A DNA stretch of 64,000 nt from Muribaculum sp. (lineage in GTDB: Bacteria; Bacteroidota; Bacteroidia; Bacteroidales; Muribaculaceae): positions 1 through 64,000 of the forward strand of contig JAMPAZ010000003.1 of assembly GCA_023666965.1 (NCBI GenBank). The letters are read 5' to 3'. The translations under genes were made by a program, and so were the position numbers. Shown here in pieces: positions 44,500-53,312 of the stretch (positions are counted from its first letter, which is position 1; each line of letters starts with the position of its first letter). The notes under the pieces are model-generated. The model saw only the letters and a list, made by a program, of their open reading frames with translations. It made no database searches and was not told where the DNA came from.

Positions 44500-45012
44500 T
44501 TATTTTCCGTTAAGTTTGTCGGCGCCTTTTTGGAGCATATCGGCAGCCTTTGATTTGGCATCGTCGACTGCCTTGGCTCCGGCTTCCTTAACTTCCTCGG
44601 CTTTGTCTGCAACAGCCTCTTTAGCATTAGCTACTGCGTCGCTGGCTTTGTCTGCCACCGCTCCTGCGGTACTGTCGACCGATTCCTTAATTTCAGTGGC
44701 TTTATCTGCTACTGCGTTGCTCGTCGCGGTCATCAGATTGCTGAACGCTTCCTTTACTGTTGGGTCTTTCTTCTCAATTGCGGGAGTTACCTTGTCGAGA
44801 TATTCCTGTGCCTCTTTGGTCTTGCCTTCAGCAAGTAGCTTTGAGGCATAGTCTTGTGCCTGCTTTACATAAACCTGAATACTGTCGGGGTTGCTACAGT
44901 TTTCAATCTTTGCCGAAAGATCTGCAGCCTCATCTTTGGCAGTGCGCTCGCCGCCACAAGAACTCATTACCAGTGCCGAAAATACGGCCACTGTCAGAAT
45001 AATCTTTTTCAT
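44500..45012 (-). CDS. Ala/Lys-rich helical lipoprotein
   Basis: The 170-residue product has lipobox MSSC (Cys about 19). The C-terminal 100 residues are repeats of 11 or so residues rich in Ala, Lys, Asp and Glu ('ADKATEIKESVDS', 'ADKASDAVANAKEA', 'ADKAEEVKEAGAKA'). These resemble LEA or apolipoprotein-type amphipathic helices. It is probably a periplasmic or outer-membrane lipoprotein of structural or stress role. It is convergent with the GH51 gene, 39 bp apart. Confidence 0.8.
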   Translation of the reverse strand: MKKIILTVAVFSALVMSSCGGERTAKDEAADLSAKIENCSNPDSIQVYVKQAQDYASKLLAEGKTKEAQEYLDKVTPAIEKKDPTVKEAFSNLMTATSNAVADKATEIKESVDSTAGAVADKASDAVANAKEAVADKAEEVKEAGAKAVDDAKSKAADMLQKGADKLNGK

Positions 45013-45161
45013 ATATACAATCTCTAACTAAGTTATACTGAGTTATAACAAACCGAATTGGAAAAGTATCATAAAAAGCCGCAAATTATGATTTCGATTA
45101 CATGCATTTGGCGAAAAGTTGGGTTAAATCACCTTGTTTTTGGTCATTATGCATTTAAGTG

Positions 45162-45192
45162 TTGCATTTATAAAAAAAATGTTATATATTTG
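45162..45192 (+). promoter_or_regulatory. Promoter of the candidate small RNA
   Basis: TTG (45162-45164), 20 bp, TATATTTG (45185-45192): full Bacteroidota consensus in a gene-free gap. Confidence 0.75.
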
Positions 45193-45198
45193 CCAAAC

Positions 45199-45308
45199 TG
45201 AAATATAGATAAATCTTAAAACAGTTTTTAAGCATAATCACATCCCTGTATACACTTTACAACATGTTAAAAAGAGCTGCGTCGTGAGACACGGCTCTTA
45301 TTTTTTCT
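45199..45308 (+). ncRNA. Candidate small RNA (or attenuated leader) of about 110 nt
   Basis: The transcript predicted from the promoter at 45162-45192 runs into a strong terminator: AAGAGCTGCGTC (45272-45283) pairs with GACACGGCTCTT (45288-45299) over 11 of 12 bases with a GTGA loop, then six T after one A. A tiny frame, MLKRAAS (45264-45287), overlaps the left arm, so a leader-peptide attenuator for the gene at 45420 is possible. The rest of the 45013-45419 gap shows nothing else. Confidence 0.6.
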
Positions 45309-45419
45309 CGTTTGTGTGGCTAATGTCCGTATTCGTATTTGAGAATTTGAATAGATGTGTGCGTCGCTTTGTAATAATTTTTTACTTAAATTATACGTCA
45401 TAGTTTAAATCTATTCGTA

Positions 45420-45920
45420 TTGTCGAACCAAAACTTCGGCCGAAATGTATACATTCCAAATGTGCGGAACTTCCGCCGTTGGTTACTAAAGGATGATGAA
45501 ACTATGCTGACACACAAAATTTTAATATGGATTTGGTGCCTCATGGGGCTATTTATATTGAGTCTTGTCCAGTCTGTGGCACAAGTGATACCTCAGGAAG
45601 TAAGTCGCTACTATTTTGCAGTAGTTTACGGTCTGACATTGCTGTTCTTGATTAAGCTTTTTTCCGGGCGATTCAATGTGAAGTCTTCAGATTTTGTAAA
45701 TCTGATGAGCGCAAAAGCTCCGTTTGTGAGATTGAACGTTATACGCCGCATCCTCCCTTGGACGGCTGTGCTCGTAGTGTCTCTCGTGGTGGTGACTTCC
45801 GACAATAATTTTAACTATCTCAGTGCCGAAAACATTGCCGGCTTAGACACTATATTCCTCTGCGCTAACCTCCTCTTTTCAATTATGCTTTTCCGAGGAG
45901 CCTTCACTGTAGCCGAATAA
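45420..45920 (+). CDS. Small membrane protein, DUF4271-like topology
   Basis: This frame encodes up to 166 residues with three or four hydrophobic helices ('ILIWIWCLMGLFILSLV', 'YYFAVVYGLTLLFLIKLF', 'ILPWTAVLVVSLVVV', 'LFSIMLFRGAFTV'). The start is uncertain: TTG 45420, GTG 45462 and ATG 45504 are all in frame. The basic segment NFRRWLLKDDE would be lost with the last. I do not recognise the family with confidence. It lies between the small RNA and the sigma-54 operon and seems monocistronic (hairpin at 45951-45970). Confidence 0.6.
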   Translation: MSNQNFGRNVYIPNVRNFRRWLLKDDETMLTHKILIWIWCLMGLFILSLVQSVAQVIPQEVSRYYFAVVYGLTLLFLIKLFSGRFNVKSSDFVNLMSAKAPFVRLNVIRRILPWTAVLVVSLVVVTSDNNFNYLSAENIAGLDTIFLCANLLFSIMLFRGAFTVAE

Positions 45921-45950
45921 GATTCTTCTCGCCTTGTCGACACGTTAATG

Positions 45951-45970
45951 ACCGGACGGAATTGTCCGGT
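45951..45970. terminator. Hairpin after the small membrane protein gene
   Basis: ACCGGAC (45951-45957) and GTCCGGT (45964-45970) form a perfect 7-bp inverted repeat with a 6-nt loop, followed by TTTAG. It could also be an activator site, as it lies about 90-105 bp upstream of the sigma-54 promoter. Confidence 0.5.
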
Positions 45971-46055
45971 TTAGATGTCCAACTTTGGTAAAAGTGTCCG
46001 TTTCTGTACACCCCCCCCCATTGTTAATATCCTGATAATTAGCGCTTTGCTGTTT

Positions 46056-46071
46056 TGGCACGCAAATTGCT
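46056..46071 (+). promoter_or_regulatory. Sigma-54 promoter of the efflux/ABC operon
   Basis: TGGCACGCAAATTGCT is a full match to the -24/-12 consensus TGGCACRNNNNTTGCW. The start site would be near 46082, giving a leader of about 33 nt to the ATG at 46115. Possible enhancer sequences upstream include ACTTT-ggta-AAAGT (45982-45995) and the inverted repeat at 45951-45970. The operon's own NtrC-type regulator (57348) is the obvious activator. Confidence 0.85.
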
Positions 46072-46114
46072 CTGTCTTTTCTGTGTAATAACTGAAAAAA
46101 CTTAGCAATACATA

Positions 46115-47362
46115 ATGGATAGAGAAATACCTAAAGAAGAGCGCTTAAAGGTACAACGTAGAAAGTGGATCATTTTCGGCGGGGCCGTAGTTTGTGCCAC
46201 TTGTATGGTGATGGTCGTGACAGCACTCCTAAAAAGCAGCGTCAACCGAAAAGACGTAGTTATATCCACAGTCGACCGTGGAATGATAGAAGCAAGTGTT
46301 AATGCTTCGGGTAAAGTCGTTCCGGCATTTGAAGAAGTCATTAATTCCCCTATCAGCACCAGAATCGTTGAGGTCTATTGCAAAGCCGGCGACAGTGTGG
46401 ATATCGGGACCCCGCTTTTGTTGCTCGACTTGCAAAGTGCCGAGACCGAGCTTTCCGGCCTGGAAGATCAGATGCGCATGAAACACTACGAATTAGATCA
46501 GCAGCGTATTAACAACGAGACATTTCTGAGCGATTTGGCCATGCGCATCGAGGTAAAAGCCATGTCGGTAAACCGTCTGGAGGTGGAGGTGGCCAACGAG
46601 CGCTACCTTGACAGCCTTGGTTCGGGTACCGGCGACCGTGTGCGACAAGCAGAGTTGGCCTACCGCACAGGCAAGCTCGAACTTGAACAGCTCCGTCAGC
46701 AACTCGACAATGAACGTCAGGTAAGGGATGCGTCCATGAAGGTCAAAGAGCTTGACATAAGCGTGTTTGATAAAAATTTAAGTGAGAAGCGCCGTACGCT
46801 GCAGGATGCCAAAATACTGTCGCCGCGTAAAGCTACACTCACATACATTAATAATCAGATTGGTCAGAAGATTAATGCCGGCGAGCAGATTGCCACTATC
46901 TCCGACCTCAGCCACTTTAAAGTCGATGGAGAGATTGCCGACGCATACGGCGATCGAATATCTGTTGGAGGGCGGGCTATAGTCCGCATTGGCAAAGAGA
47001 GGCTCGACGGGACGGTGTCAAACGTCACACCATTGTCAAAAAACGGGGTAATCGCCTTCTCTGTGACGTTGGCGGATGACCACCACCGCCGACTGCGCTC
47101 AGGTCTTAAGACCGACGTGTATGTCATGCACGATGTCATTGAAGATGTCGTGAGGCTTGCAAACGGCTCATATTATACCGGCCCCGGCGACTATGAACTG
47201 TTTGTTGTGACCTCCGACGACGAGCTGACACGCCGCCACGTGCGCCTTGGCGACAGTAACTTTGACTATGTTGAGGTCCGGTCCGGACTTAACCCCGGTG
47301 ACCGCGTCATAACAAGCGACATGAAGCAGTATCGCGACAGAAATACCCTTAAACTAAAATAG
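46115..47362 (+). CDS. HlyD/MacA-type periplasmic adaptor protein
   Basis: The 415-residue protein has an N-terminal membrane anchor (about residues 18-40, WIIFGGAVVCATCMVMVVTALL). A split biotinyl/lipoyl domain follows ('INSPISTRIVEVYCKAGDSV' and 'IGQKINAGEQIATISDL'), with a coiled-coil hairpin between the halves (about 105-225), a beta-barrel and a membrane-proximal domain ('VEVRSGLNPGDRVITSDMK'). It links an inner-membrane transporter to the TolC protein encoded in the same operon (53313). It is the first gene behind the sigma-54 promoter, 10 bp before the first permease gene. Confidence 0.9.
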   Translation: MDREIPKEERLKVQRRKWIIFGGAVVCATCMVMVVTALLKSSVNRKDVVISTVDRGMIEASVNASGKVVPAFEEVINSPISTRIVEVYCKAGDSVDIGTPLLLLDLQSAETELSGLEDQMRMKHYELDQQRINNETFLSDLAMRIEVKAMSVNRLEVEVANERYLDSLGSGTGDRVRQAELAYRTGKLELEQLRQQLDNERQVRDASMKVKELDISVFDKNLSEKRRTLQDAKILSPRKATLTYINNQIGQKINAGEQIATISDLSHFKVDGEIADAYGDRISVGGRAIVRIGKERLDGTVSNVTPLSKNGVIAFSVTLADDHHRRLRSGLKTDVYVMHDVIEDVVRLANGSYYTGPGDYELFVVTSDDELTRRHVRLGDSNFDYVEVRSGLNPGDRVITSDMKQYRDRNTLKLK

Positions 47363-47372
47363 AGATATATTT

Positions 47373-48686
47373 ATGATTGCACAGTACGCTAAACAAGCGT
47401 GGCATCAAGCACGCACCAATGTGGCATATACGGTGATTTACATAGCCGGAGTGGCGTTGACCATGCTGTTTGTCATGGTGATGGCCATGGTTCTGTATGT
47501 AAAGATTGCACCCGTCTATCCCGAGAACCGACGTTCAGACACCTATTATATTAACAGGGTAATGCTCCGGGCGGACCAAATGGCCATGTTGAGCAATGTG
47601 GGCCGATACTTCTACGACGAGTACCTGTCGAAATTGGAGAATGTAGATGCCATTGCGTTTTATCAAGCTTCCCGGCGTGACTTTGTGACTAAAACCGACG
47701 GAAGCCGTGACTTTGAGGTTATGGTAAAGTCGGTCAGCGACGGATTCTTCGATATATATGATTTCGACTTTCTTGCAGGGGCACCGTTCCTCCCGGAGCA
47801 TTTTGTTGAAGAGCCGAATGCCGTAGTCATAACCAATCAATTGGCCGACCGACTGTTCGGCGGCTCGGCAGATGCCGTCGGCCGAAATGTAGATATAAAT
47901 AAGAAATCATACAGAGTGGTGGGTGTGGTCACCGCGCCAAGCTGGCTGACCTCCCACAGTTATGCCCAAATATTTATGCCTCCGTCTAAGCCTTCATACG
48001 ATTCTTCGAATCCTACCATAAATGATTTAAACGGAGGCCTTTCTGTGGTGATGACGGCCAAGGACGGTGAGGCGCTAAAGAGGGAGATGGAAGAGCTCGT
48101 TCACAAGCTCAACAATTCTACGCTTATGCATAATGGCGGCGATGACGAAAAGTGGACTATAAACCTTTATTCCCAACCGACACCCCACTGGAAGTCCGGG
48201 CTCTTGTCCGACGCGGAGTCCGGCGATGAAGGTGTCAATCGTTTGGTTTGGCTATATGTCGTGATAGTGCTTGTGCTGTTGGTGGTTCCGGCTCTAAATC
48301 TGAGCGGGCTTATAGGCGGTCGAATGGACACACGGCTTTCGGAATTGGGCATTCGTAAGACTTATGGCGCACCCCGGTCGTCGCTCATGCGTCAGGTCAT
48401 ATACGAAAACTTCCTTCTGACCATTGTCGGTGCTGTAATCGGCATGATGGCCGCATGGGTGGTTGTGGTGTCGTGCCGTTCGTGGATATTCTCCATCTTT
48501 GAGTCTGACCCGCTTAGTGTTCCGGCATGGATAGACATTACCATCAATGGCGACATGATATTTGCTCCCGCACTGTTCGTTATAATGCTTGTGCTTTGCC
48601 TTGTGGTCAATCTGATGTCTGCTATTGTGCCGGCGTTGATATATATGCGTAAGCCTATAGTAACCTCGCTTTATGAGAAACGCTAA
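47373..48686 (+). CDS. MacB/FtsX-type ABC permease, type A of pair 1
   Basis: The 437-residue protein has the MacB layout: one N-terminal helix (about residues 20-45), a periplasmic core domain ('FDIYDFDFLAGAPFLPEHFVE'), and three C-terminal helices. The FtsX signature 'ELGIRKTYGAPRSSLMRQVI' follows the second helix. It has no ATPase domain. It pairs with the type B permease at 48723 and must use the ATPase at 50051. Confidence 0.9.
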   Translation: MIAQYAKQAWHQARTNVAYTVIYIAGVALTMLFVMVMAMVLYVKIAPVYPENRRSDTYYINRVMLRADQMAMLSNVGRYFYDEYLSKLENVDAIAFYQASRRDFVTKTDGSRDFEVMVKSVSDGFFDIYDFDFLAGAPFLPEHFVEEPNAVVITNQLADRLFGGSADAVGRNVDINKKSYRVVGVVTAPSWLTSHSYAQIFMPPSKPSYDSSNPTINDLNGGLSVVMTAKDGEALKREMEELVHKLNNSTLMHNGGDDEKWTINLYSQPTPHWKSGLLSDAESGDEGVNRLVWLYVVIVLVLLVVPALNLSGLIGGRMDTRLSELGIRKTYGAPRSSLMRQVIYENFLLTIVGAVIGMMAAWVVVVSCRSWIFSIFESDPLSVPAWIDITINGDMIFAPALFVIMLVLCLVVNLMSAIVPALIYMRKPIVTSLYEKR

Positions 48687-48722
48687 GAAGAATGTGTCTA
48701 ATCCTTAAGAGACAGAATCATT

Positions 48723-50009
48723 ATGTTTAAGTTGATTATAAAAAATCTTTGGGCACGGCGTCGACGCAACATCGTGCTGCTTGTCGAGCTCATTATAATT
48801 ACAATCGTGGCATGGGCCGCTCTTGACACTGTGATAGTCAATCTGTATGTAAGCAATATGCCCTTGGGCTACGAAAAGGACCGCTTGGTGCTTATCAACT
48901 TCACTAAGGACAATTCCATTCCGGCTCCCGACGACCTTGTCAAAAGCCGCGATGATGCCCTGAAGCGATTCGCTTCAATGTTACTTCAGCTTCCGGAAGT
49001 CGAAGCGGTGAGCCGTACTGACAGGTCGATGCTTGAGTCTTCGAGTTTCTCATGCACGACAGCGGCCATCGACACCGCCCGGAGCGGATGCGTCTTTATG
49101 TCCAACTTGTATCCCGGCTGGAATCAGTTTGATGTCCTTGGCATGAAGAGTGTCGGACAGTCGCCATCTACCGAGGAGCTTGCGTCGCGCACCTACACCT
49201 CAAATGAAGTCGTAATTACAGAATCAGTGGCTCGCCTGTTTTTTGGCGACGAGAATCCTATAGGGCATTTCATCGGGGAGAACGGAGCCGATTTTAACGA
49301 AGAGAATGCCCAAAAAGTAGTCGGAGTGGTCACGGATGTCCGAATCCGCAGCGATGAGAGTGACGCTATGATGGTGCTGAGGCTGAATCCCTATATACAG
49401 TATGAATATAGTCCTTGTTTGATGGTGCGTCTGAAAGACGGCGTCTCGGCACAAGGATTCATCAACAGTCATTCCGACATGATCTCCGACTTTGCCGGTA
49501 GCGATATATTCAGTTATGAAGCAAACACGATGAGCGATGTAAGCATGGAATATCTCCGATGCAACGGATACACCAATTCGATGCGTCTGCGCATGGCTTT
49601 GGCCTTTTTCTTCCTGATTAGCCTTTGTCTCGGCGTAATCGGCACATTTATGCTCCAGACACGCAAGCGTTCGCAGGATGCAGGCATAATGCTGTCGTTC
49701 GGGGCCACTCCGGCATACATAAGGCGTATGCTTTTGGGCGAAGGATTTGTGTTGGTCACTGTGGCCTGGGCCATTGGATGCGCAATCTATAGCTATATAG
49801 CCCGAACTGTAGGGCTTGCACGCGGATTGGGCAATATTAACGTCGGTGACCGTATCGATGTCCCCTGGATAGCTTCGTTCAACGAACATTTCGTCATAGT
49901 GTCGCTGATCGTATACTTGCTTATACTTGTGGCTGTGCTCGCCGGAATCTGCATACCGGCCTGGCGCATAAGCCGGGTGAACCCTGTCGACGCTTTGCGC
50001 GACGAATAA
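48723..50009 (+). CDS. MacB/FtsX-type ABC permease, type B of pair 1
   Basis: The 428-residue protein starts with a basic, Arg-rich segment (NLWARRRRN) before its first helix, typical of all three type B proteins here. The FtsX signature reads 'DAGIMLSFGATPAYIRRMLL', and the C-terminus is NPVDALRDE, the motif shared with 52046 and 56077. It has a periplasmic domain between helices 1 and 2. It lies 36 bp downstream of its type A partner. Confidence 0.9.
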   Translation: MFKLIIKNLWARRRRNIVLLVELIIITIVAWAALDTVIVNLYVSNMPLGYEKDRLVLINFTKDNSIPAPDDLVKSRDDALKRFASMLLQLPEVEAVSRTDRSMLESSSFSCTTAAIDTARSGCVFMSNLYPGWNQFDVLGMKSVGQSPSTEELASRTYTSNEVVITESVARLFFGDENPIGHFIGENGADFNEENAQKVVGVVTDVRIRSDESDAMMVLRLNPYIQYEYSPCLMVRLKDGVSAQGFINSHSDMISDFAGSDIFSYEANTMSDVSMEYLRCNGYTNSMRLRMALAFFFLISLCLGVIGTFMLQTRKRSQDAGIMLSFGATPAYIRRMLLGEGFVLVTVAWAIGCAIYSYIARTVGLARGLGNINVGDRIDVPWIASFNEHFVIVSLIVYLLILVAVLAGICIPAWRISRVNPVDALRDE

Positions 50010-50050
50010 ACTGCTAATCAATAAAATAAATAATTAAAAAACATATAAAA

Positions 50051-50725
50051 ATGGAACAAATGATCAGACTGACGGGAATCAATAAGATTTACCGTACCAA
50101 CGAGATTGAAACTCTCGCTCTTGAGAATGTTAACATCACTGTAAATAAAGGCGAGTTTGTCAGTGTCATGGGTCCGTCGGGCTGTGGGAAATCGACCCTG
50201 CTTAATATTATCGGCTTGCTCGACACTCCCACTTCCGGCGAAATAGAAATCGACGGCACCGTCATTGGACGTATGAGCGACAAAAAGCTCTCGGCGTTCC
50301 GCAACAAGGAGCTCGGCTTCGTATTCCAGAGCTTCCATCTGATTAATTCTCTCAATGTGATTGACAATGTCGAGCTTCCCTTGTTGTACCGTAGTATGCG
50401 GGCTTCCGAGCGCACGCGTCTTGCCAAAGAGGTGTTGGACCGCGTCGGATTGAACCATCGTATGCGTCACATGCCGACACAGTTGTCAGGTGGACAGTGC
50501 CAGCGTGTCGCTATCGCCCGTGCCATAATCGGAAATCCCGAGATTATTCTTGCCGACGAGCCTACCGGTAACCTCGATTCTAAGATGGGCGCCGAAGTGA
50601 TGGATTTGCTTCATAAACTCAATAAGGAGGATCACCGGACCATCGTGATGGTTACGCACAATGAGGACCAAGCCAAGCAAACCGACCGCATAATACGATT
50701 CTTCGACGGCCGCCAAGTAATGTAA
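50051..50725 (+). CDS. ABC transporter ATP-binding protein (MacB/LolD type)
   Basis: The 224-residue ATPase has Walker [10 protein letters not shown] (about residues 41-49), Q-loop FVFQSFH, signature [15 protein letters not shown] (Cys in place of the usual Gln or Arg after LSGGQ), Walker [14 protein letters not shown] and H-loop VMVTHNE. It belongs to the MacB/LolD/FtsE group, which powers mechanotransmission rather than substrate passage. It is the only ATPase in an operon with six permeases, so it probably serves all three pairs. Confidence 0.95.
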   Translation: MEQMIRLTGINKIYRTNEIETLALENVNITVNKGEFVSVMGPSGCGKSTLLNIIGLLDTPTSGEIEIDGTVIGRMSDKKLSAFRNKELGFVFQSFHLINSLNVIDNVELPLLYRSMRASERTRLAKEVLDRVGLNHRMRHMPTQLSGGQCQRVAIARAIIGNPEIILADEPTGNLDSKMGAEVMDLLHKLNKEDHRTIVMVTHNEDQAKQTDRIIRFFDGRQVM

Positions 50726-50742
50726 TTTTAAAAAGCTCTGAG

Positions 50743-52029
50743 ATGAACATTATTAAACAAGCGTGGGGAGCCATGCGCCAGCAACCTGTGTTGTCGGCTA
50801 TATCGGTCACGGGCACAGCCTTGGCCATATTTCTGATAATGGTGGTGGTCATGCTTAACCAAGTGCCTGTTGCCCCGTTTGCTCCTGAAAGCCACCGCAA
50901 TCGTTTTCTCCATGCGCGCTATGGGTCAATATCGTACGACCATGACAACTACTATGGGAGCAACGGCCCTTATTCCCGCCGAAGTATAGAAGCTCTTTTC
51001 AAGGGAGTGGAGGGTGCCGAGGCAGTCACCGCATACGGATGCAATGTGATGTCGGGTAACGTAAACGTAAAGGGAAATCCTCCCGTAAAAGTTGATTTTT
51101 TAGGCACCGATGCCGATTTTTGGCAAGTATTTGACTTTACATTCGTTGAAGGAAAACCCTACGACGAAGCCTCGTTTGAGTCCGGTCTGGCTCAATTGGT
51201 GTTGACCGAGAGCGTTGCCCGAGAAGTGTTCGGGTCGACCGACGTGGTGGGTCGGGAGATTCAGTTTAACTACGCGCCTTATACGGTGGTCGGTGTGGTT
51301 GAAGATGTCTCGACCCTTGCTTCCAGCAGTTACTCGCAGGTCTGGATTCCTTATACCTCGGAAAATAGTTTCTCCGACACTTGGAACTCCGGGCTGATGG
51401 GTAGCTTGTCGGCTACGATATTAGTGAAGGATGGTGTCGCTCTTGAGGATGTTAGAGAGCAATGTCTGCGCAAACTTGAGAGCTACAATAAAGAATTGGA
51501 ACCCACACAGTGGAGCTTCGTCAGTCGCAACCGCCCTTACGATCAAGAGGCGCATTCCATTGCTTTTTCAGCCAATAATGAGCCTGACGTGGCAGGCACC
51601 CGGCGCCGGAATCTTGTTGTTTATCTGATCTTGCTGATTGTGCCTGCTGTTAATCTGAGCAGCATGACGGAGAGCCGTCTGCGTCAACGAGTGTCGGAGA
51701 TTGGCGTGCGAAGAGCTTTCGGAAGCACACGTATTGACATTGTCCGGCAAATCCTCTTGGAAAATATGTCCGTCACTTTGATTGCCGGAATGCTCGGACT
51801 CCTTCTGAGTGTCGTTTTCGCCTATTTAGCCGATTCAATGCTTTTTGCGCAGCCGTTTAGCCCTACATTCAGTCAGCCTAAGGCCGATGTTTCAATGCTC
51901 CTGCAGTGGTCTACATTCCTTTGGGCGTTGCTGTTTTGCTTCATTTTAAATCTGCTCAGTACCGGAATCCCCGCCTGGAGAGCTTCATACACCTCTGTAG
52001 TCAACGCCATTTCAGGGCGTCAACATTAA
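50743..52029 (+). CDS. MacB/FtsX-type ABC permease, type A of pair 2
   Basis: The 428-residue protein has an N-terminal helix ('ISVTGTALAIFLIMVVVML'), a periplasmic domain ('DFTFVEGKPYDEASFESG', 'NYAPYTVVGVVEDVS') and three C-terminal helices with 'EIGVRRAFGSTRIDIVRQIL'. It closely resembles 47373 and 54830 in order and motif spacing. It starts 17 bp after the ATPase gene. Confidence 0.9.
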   Translation: MNIIKQAWGAMRQQPVLSAISVTGTALAIFLIMVVVMLNQVPVAPFAPESHRNRFLHARYGSISYDHDNYYGSNGPYSRRSIEALFKGVEGAEAVTAYGCNVMSGNVNVKGNPPVKVDFLGTDADFWQVFDFTFVEGKPYDEASFESGLAQLVLTESVAREVFGSTDVVGREIQFNYAPYTVVGVVEDVSTLASSSYSQVWIPYTSENSFSDTWNSGLMGSLSATILVKDGVALEDVREQCLRKLESYNKELEPTQWSFVSRNRPYDQEAHSIAFSANNEPDVAGTRRRNLVVYLILLIVPAVNLSSMTESRLRQRVSEIGVRRAFGSTRIDIVRQILLENMSVTLIAGMLGLLLSVVFAYLADSMLFAQPFSPTFSQPKADVSMLLQWSTFLWALLFCFILNLLSTGIPAWRASYTSVVNAISGRQH

Positions 52030-52045
52030 ACATGCACTTAAGCTC

Positions 52046-53287
52046 ATGGATAGAAAATTACTAATACAAATGCGCAATGAATGGCGGTCAAATCTTTGGC
52101 TTGCCGTCGAGCTTCTGATAGTAAGCGTCGTGATGTGGTATATTTGCGACTATATCTACGTCAGACTGGCCAACTATTATGACGAGCGCGGATTCGAGAT
52201 TGACCACTGCTATTTGCTTGACTTCGCCGAGCTGACTCCACAAAGCCCCGACTATGTGGCTTACGAAACACAGGAAGAAGCCGATGCCGACAAGATGGAG
52301 CTGCTTGACAGGCTTAGCCGTCGTCCGGAAATCGAGGCCGCGGCCTATTCAAATAATTCTCGACCTTACACCGGTTCCAACTCCGGAATCGACGTAATGG
52401 TAGACACGTTGAGTTCAAGCGGTTACGTCATCCGCCGATGGGTGACTCCCGATTATCTGAGGATCTACCGCTACCGTGGTGTCAACGGGGAGACTCCGGA
52501 AGAATTAGTCGAGATATTGCGTCGCGGTGAGATACTCCCGTCCCGAAGTGTCTTGGATAACTACGGCAAGGATAAAATGATTGAGCTTGCAGGGCATGAA
52601 GCATACCTTGACCATGACACGGTGGCTCCCTGGAAGATTGGTACAGTGCTCGAACAAATTCGGTATCAAGACTGGGAAGAATGGAATTCTACACGGACAG
52701 TGGTGCTTCGGATGGATAATTTAGGATATGCCAACGAACTTTCCGTGCGTGTCAAAGACAACATGGACAACAATTTTGCGGAGACCTTGATGGAAGCCGC
52801 CGACAAAGAACTACGCGTAGGCAACTTCTATATCCGCGATGTTAAGTCGCTGTCCGACCTACGTGAAAATTTCCAGCGTTCGTCAACGATTACTATACGC
52901 AACTATCTTACCGGGATGGGATTCCTGATGCTGAACGTGTTTTTAGGACTTTTGGGTACTTTCTGGTTCCGTACACAGCAGAGAGTTCGCGAGATTGCCA
53001 TTCGTAAAGTCTCAGGAGCAACCCGACGGGCTGTGTTCTCCCGATTCATCTCCGAAGGTGTGCTGATTTTGTCGTTGGTCACTATTCCGGCCATAGCCAT
53101 CGACTTTTGGATTGCAAAGTCAGGACTTAATTCTTGGTTAAACGGTGAATTTCTCCAGTGGGACAGATTGCTTGTCTGCGCTCTCGTGTCATATCTCATC
53201 ATCCTTATTATGATTGTGATCGGTATTTCCGTGCCTGCTAATCGGGCAATGAAAACCGAACCGGCTCAGGCTCTGCACGACGAATAA
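52046..53287 (+). CDS. MacB/FtsX-type ABC permease, type B of pair 2
   Basis: The 413-residue protein begins with a short basic segment and a helix ('LWLAVELLIVSVVMWYICDY'). The FtsX signature is 'EIAIRKVSGATRRAVFSRFI' and the C-terminus EPAQALHDE. It follows its type A partner by 16 bp. Sequence divergence from the other B permeases suggests that the pairs differ in partner or substrate. Confidence 0.9.
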   Translation: MDRKLLIQMRNEWRSNLWLAVELLIVSVVMWYICDYIYVRLANYYDERGFEIDHCYLLDFAELTPQSPDYVAYETQEEADADKMELLDRLSRRPEIEAAAYSNNSRPYTGSNSGIDVMVDTLSSSGYVIRRWVTPDYLRIYRYRGVNGETPEELVEILRRGEILPSRSVLDNYGKDKMIELAGHEAYLDHDTVAPWKIGTVLEQIRYQDWEEWNSTRTVVLRMDNLGYANELSVRVKDNMDNNFAETLMEAADKELRVGNFYIRDVKSLSDLRENFQRSSTITIRNYLTGMGFLMLNVFLGLLGTFWFRTQQRVREIAIRKVSGATRRAVFSRFISEGVLILSLVTIPAIAIDFWIAKSGLNSWLNGEFLQWDRLLVCALVSYLIILIMIVIGISVPANRAMKTEPAQALHDE

Positions 53288-53312
53288 GTGACTTTATCTT
53301 ACAGATACACCT

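Noticed and set aside
44500..45012. Short-repeat region as a true tandem DNA repeat
   Set aside because: The repetition is at protein level (Ala/Lys heptad-like units) with varied codons, so it is a helical protein rather than a DNA satellite.
48690..48722. TTAAGAGACAG resembling a transposon mosaic end
   Set aside because: Only the last 9-10 bases match and the rest differs; it is a short spacer between co-transcribed permease genes, so coincidence is more likely than vector or library sequence.
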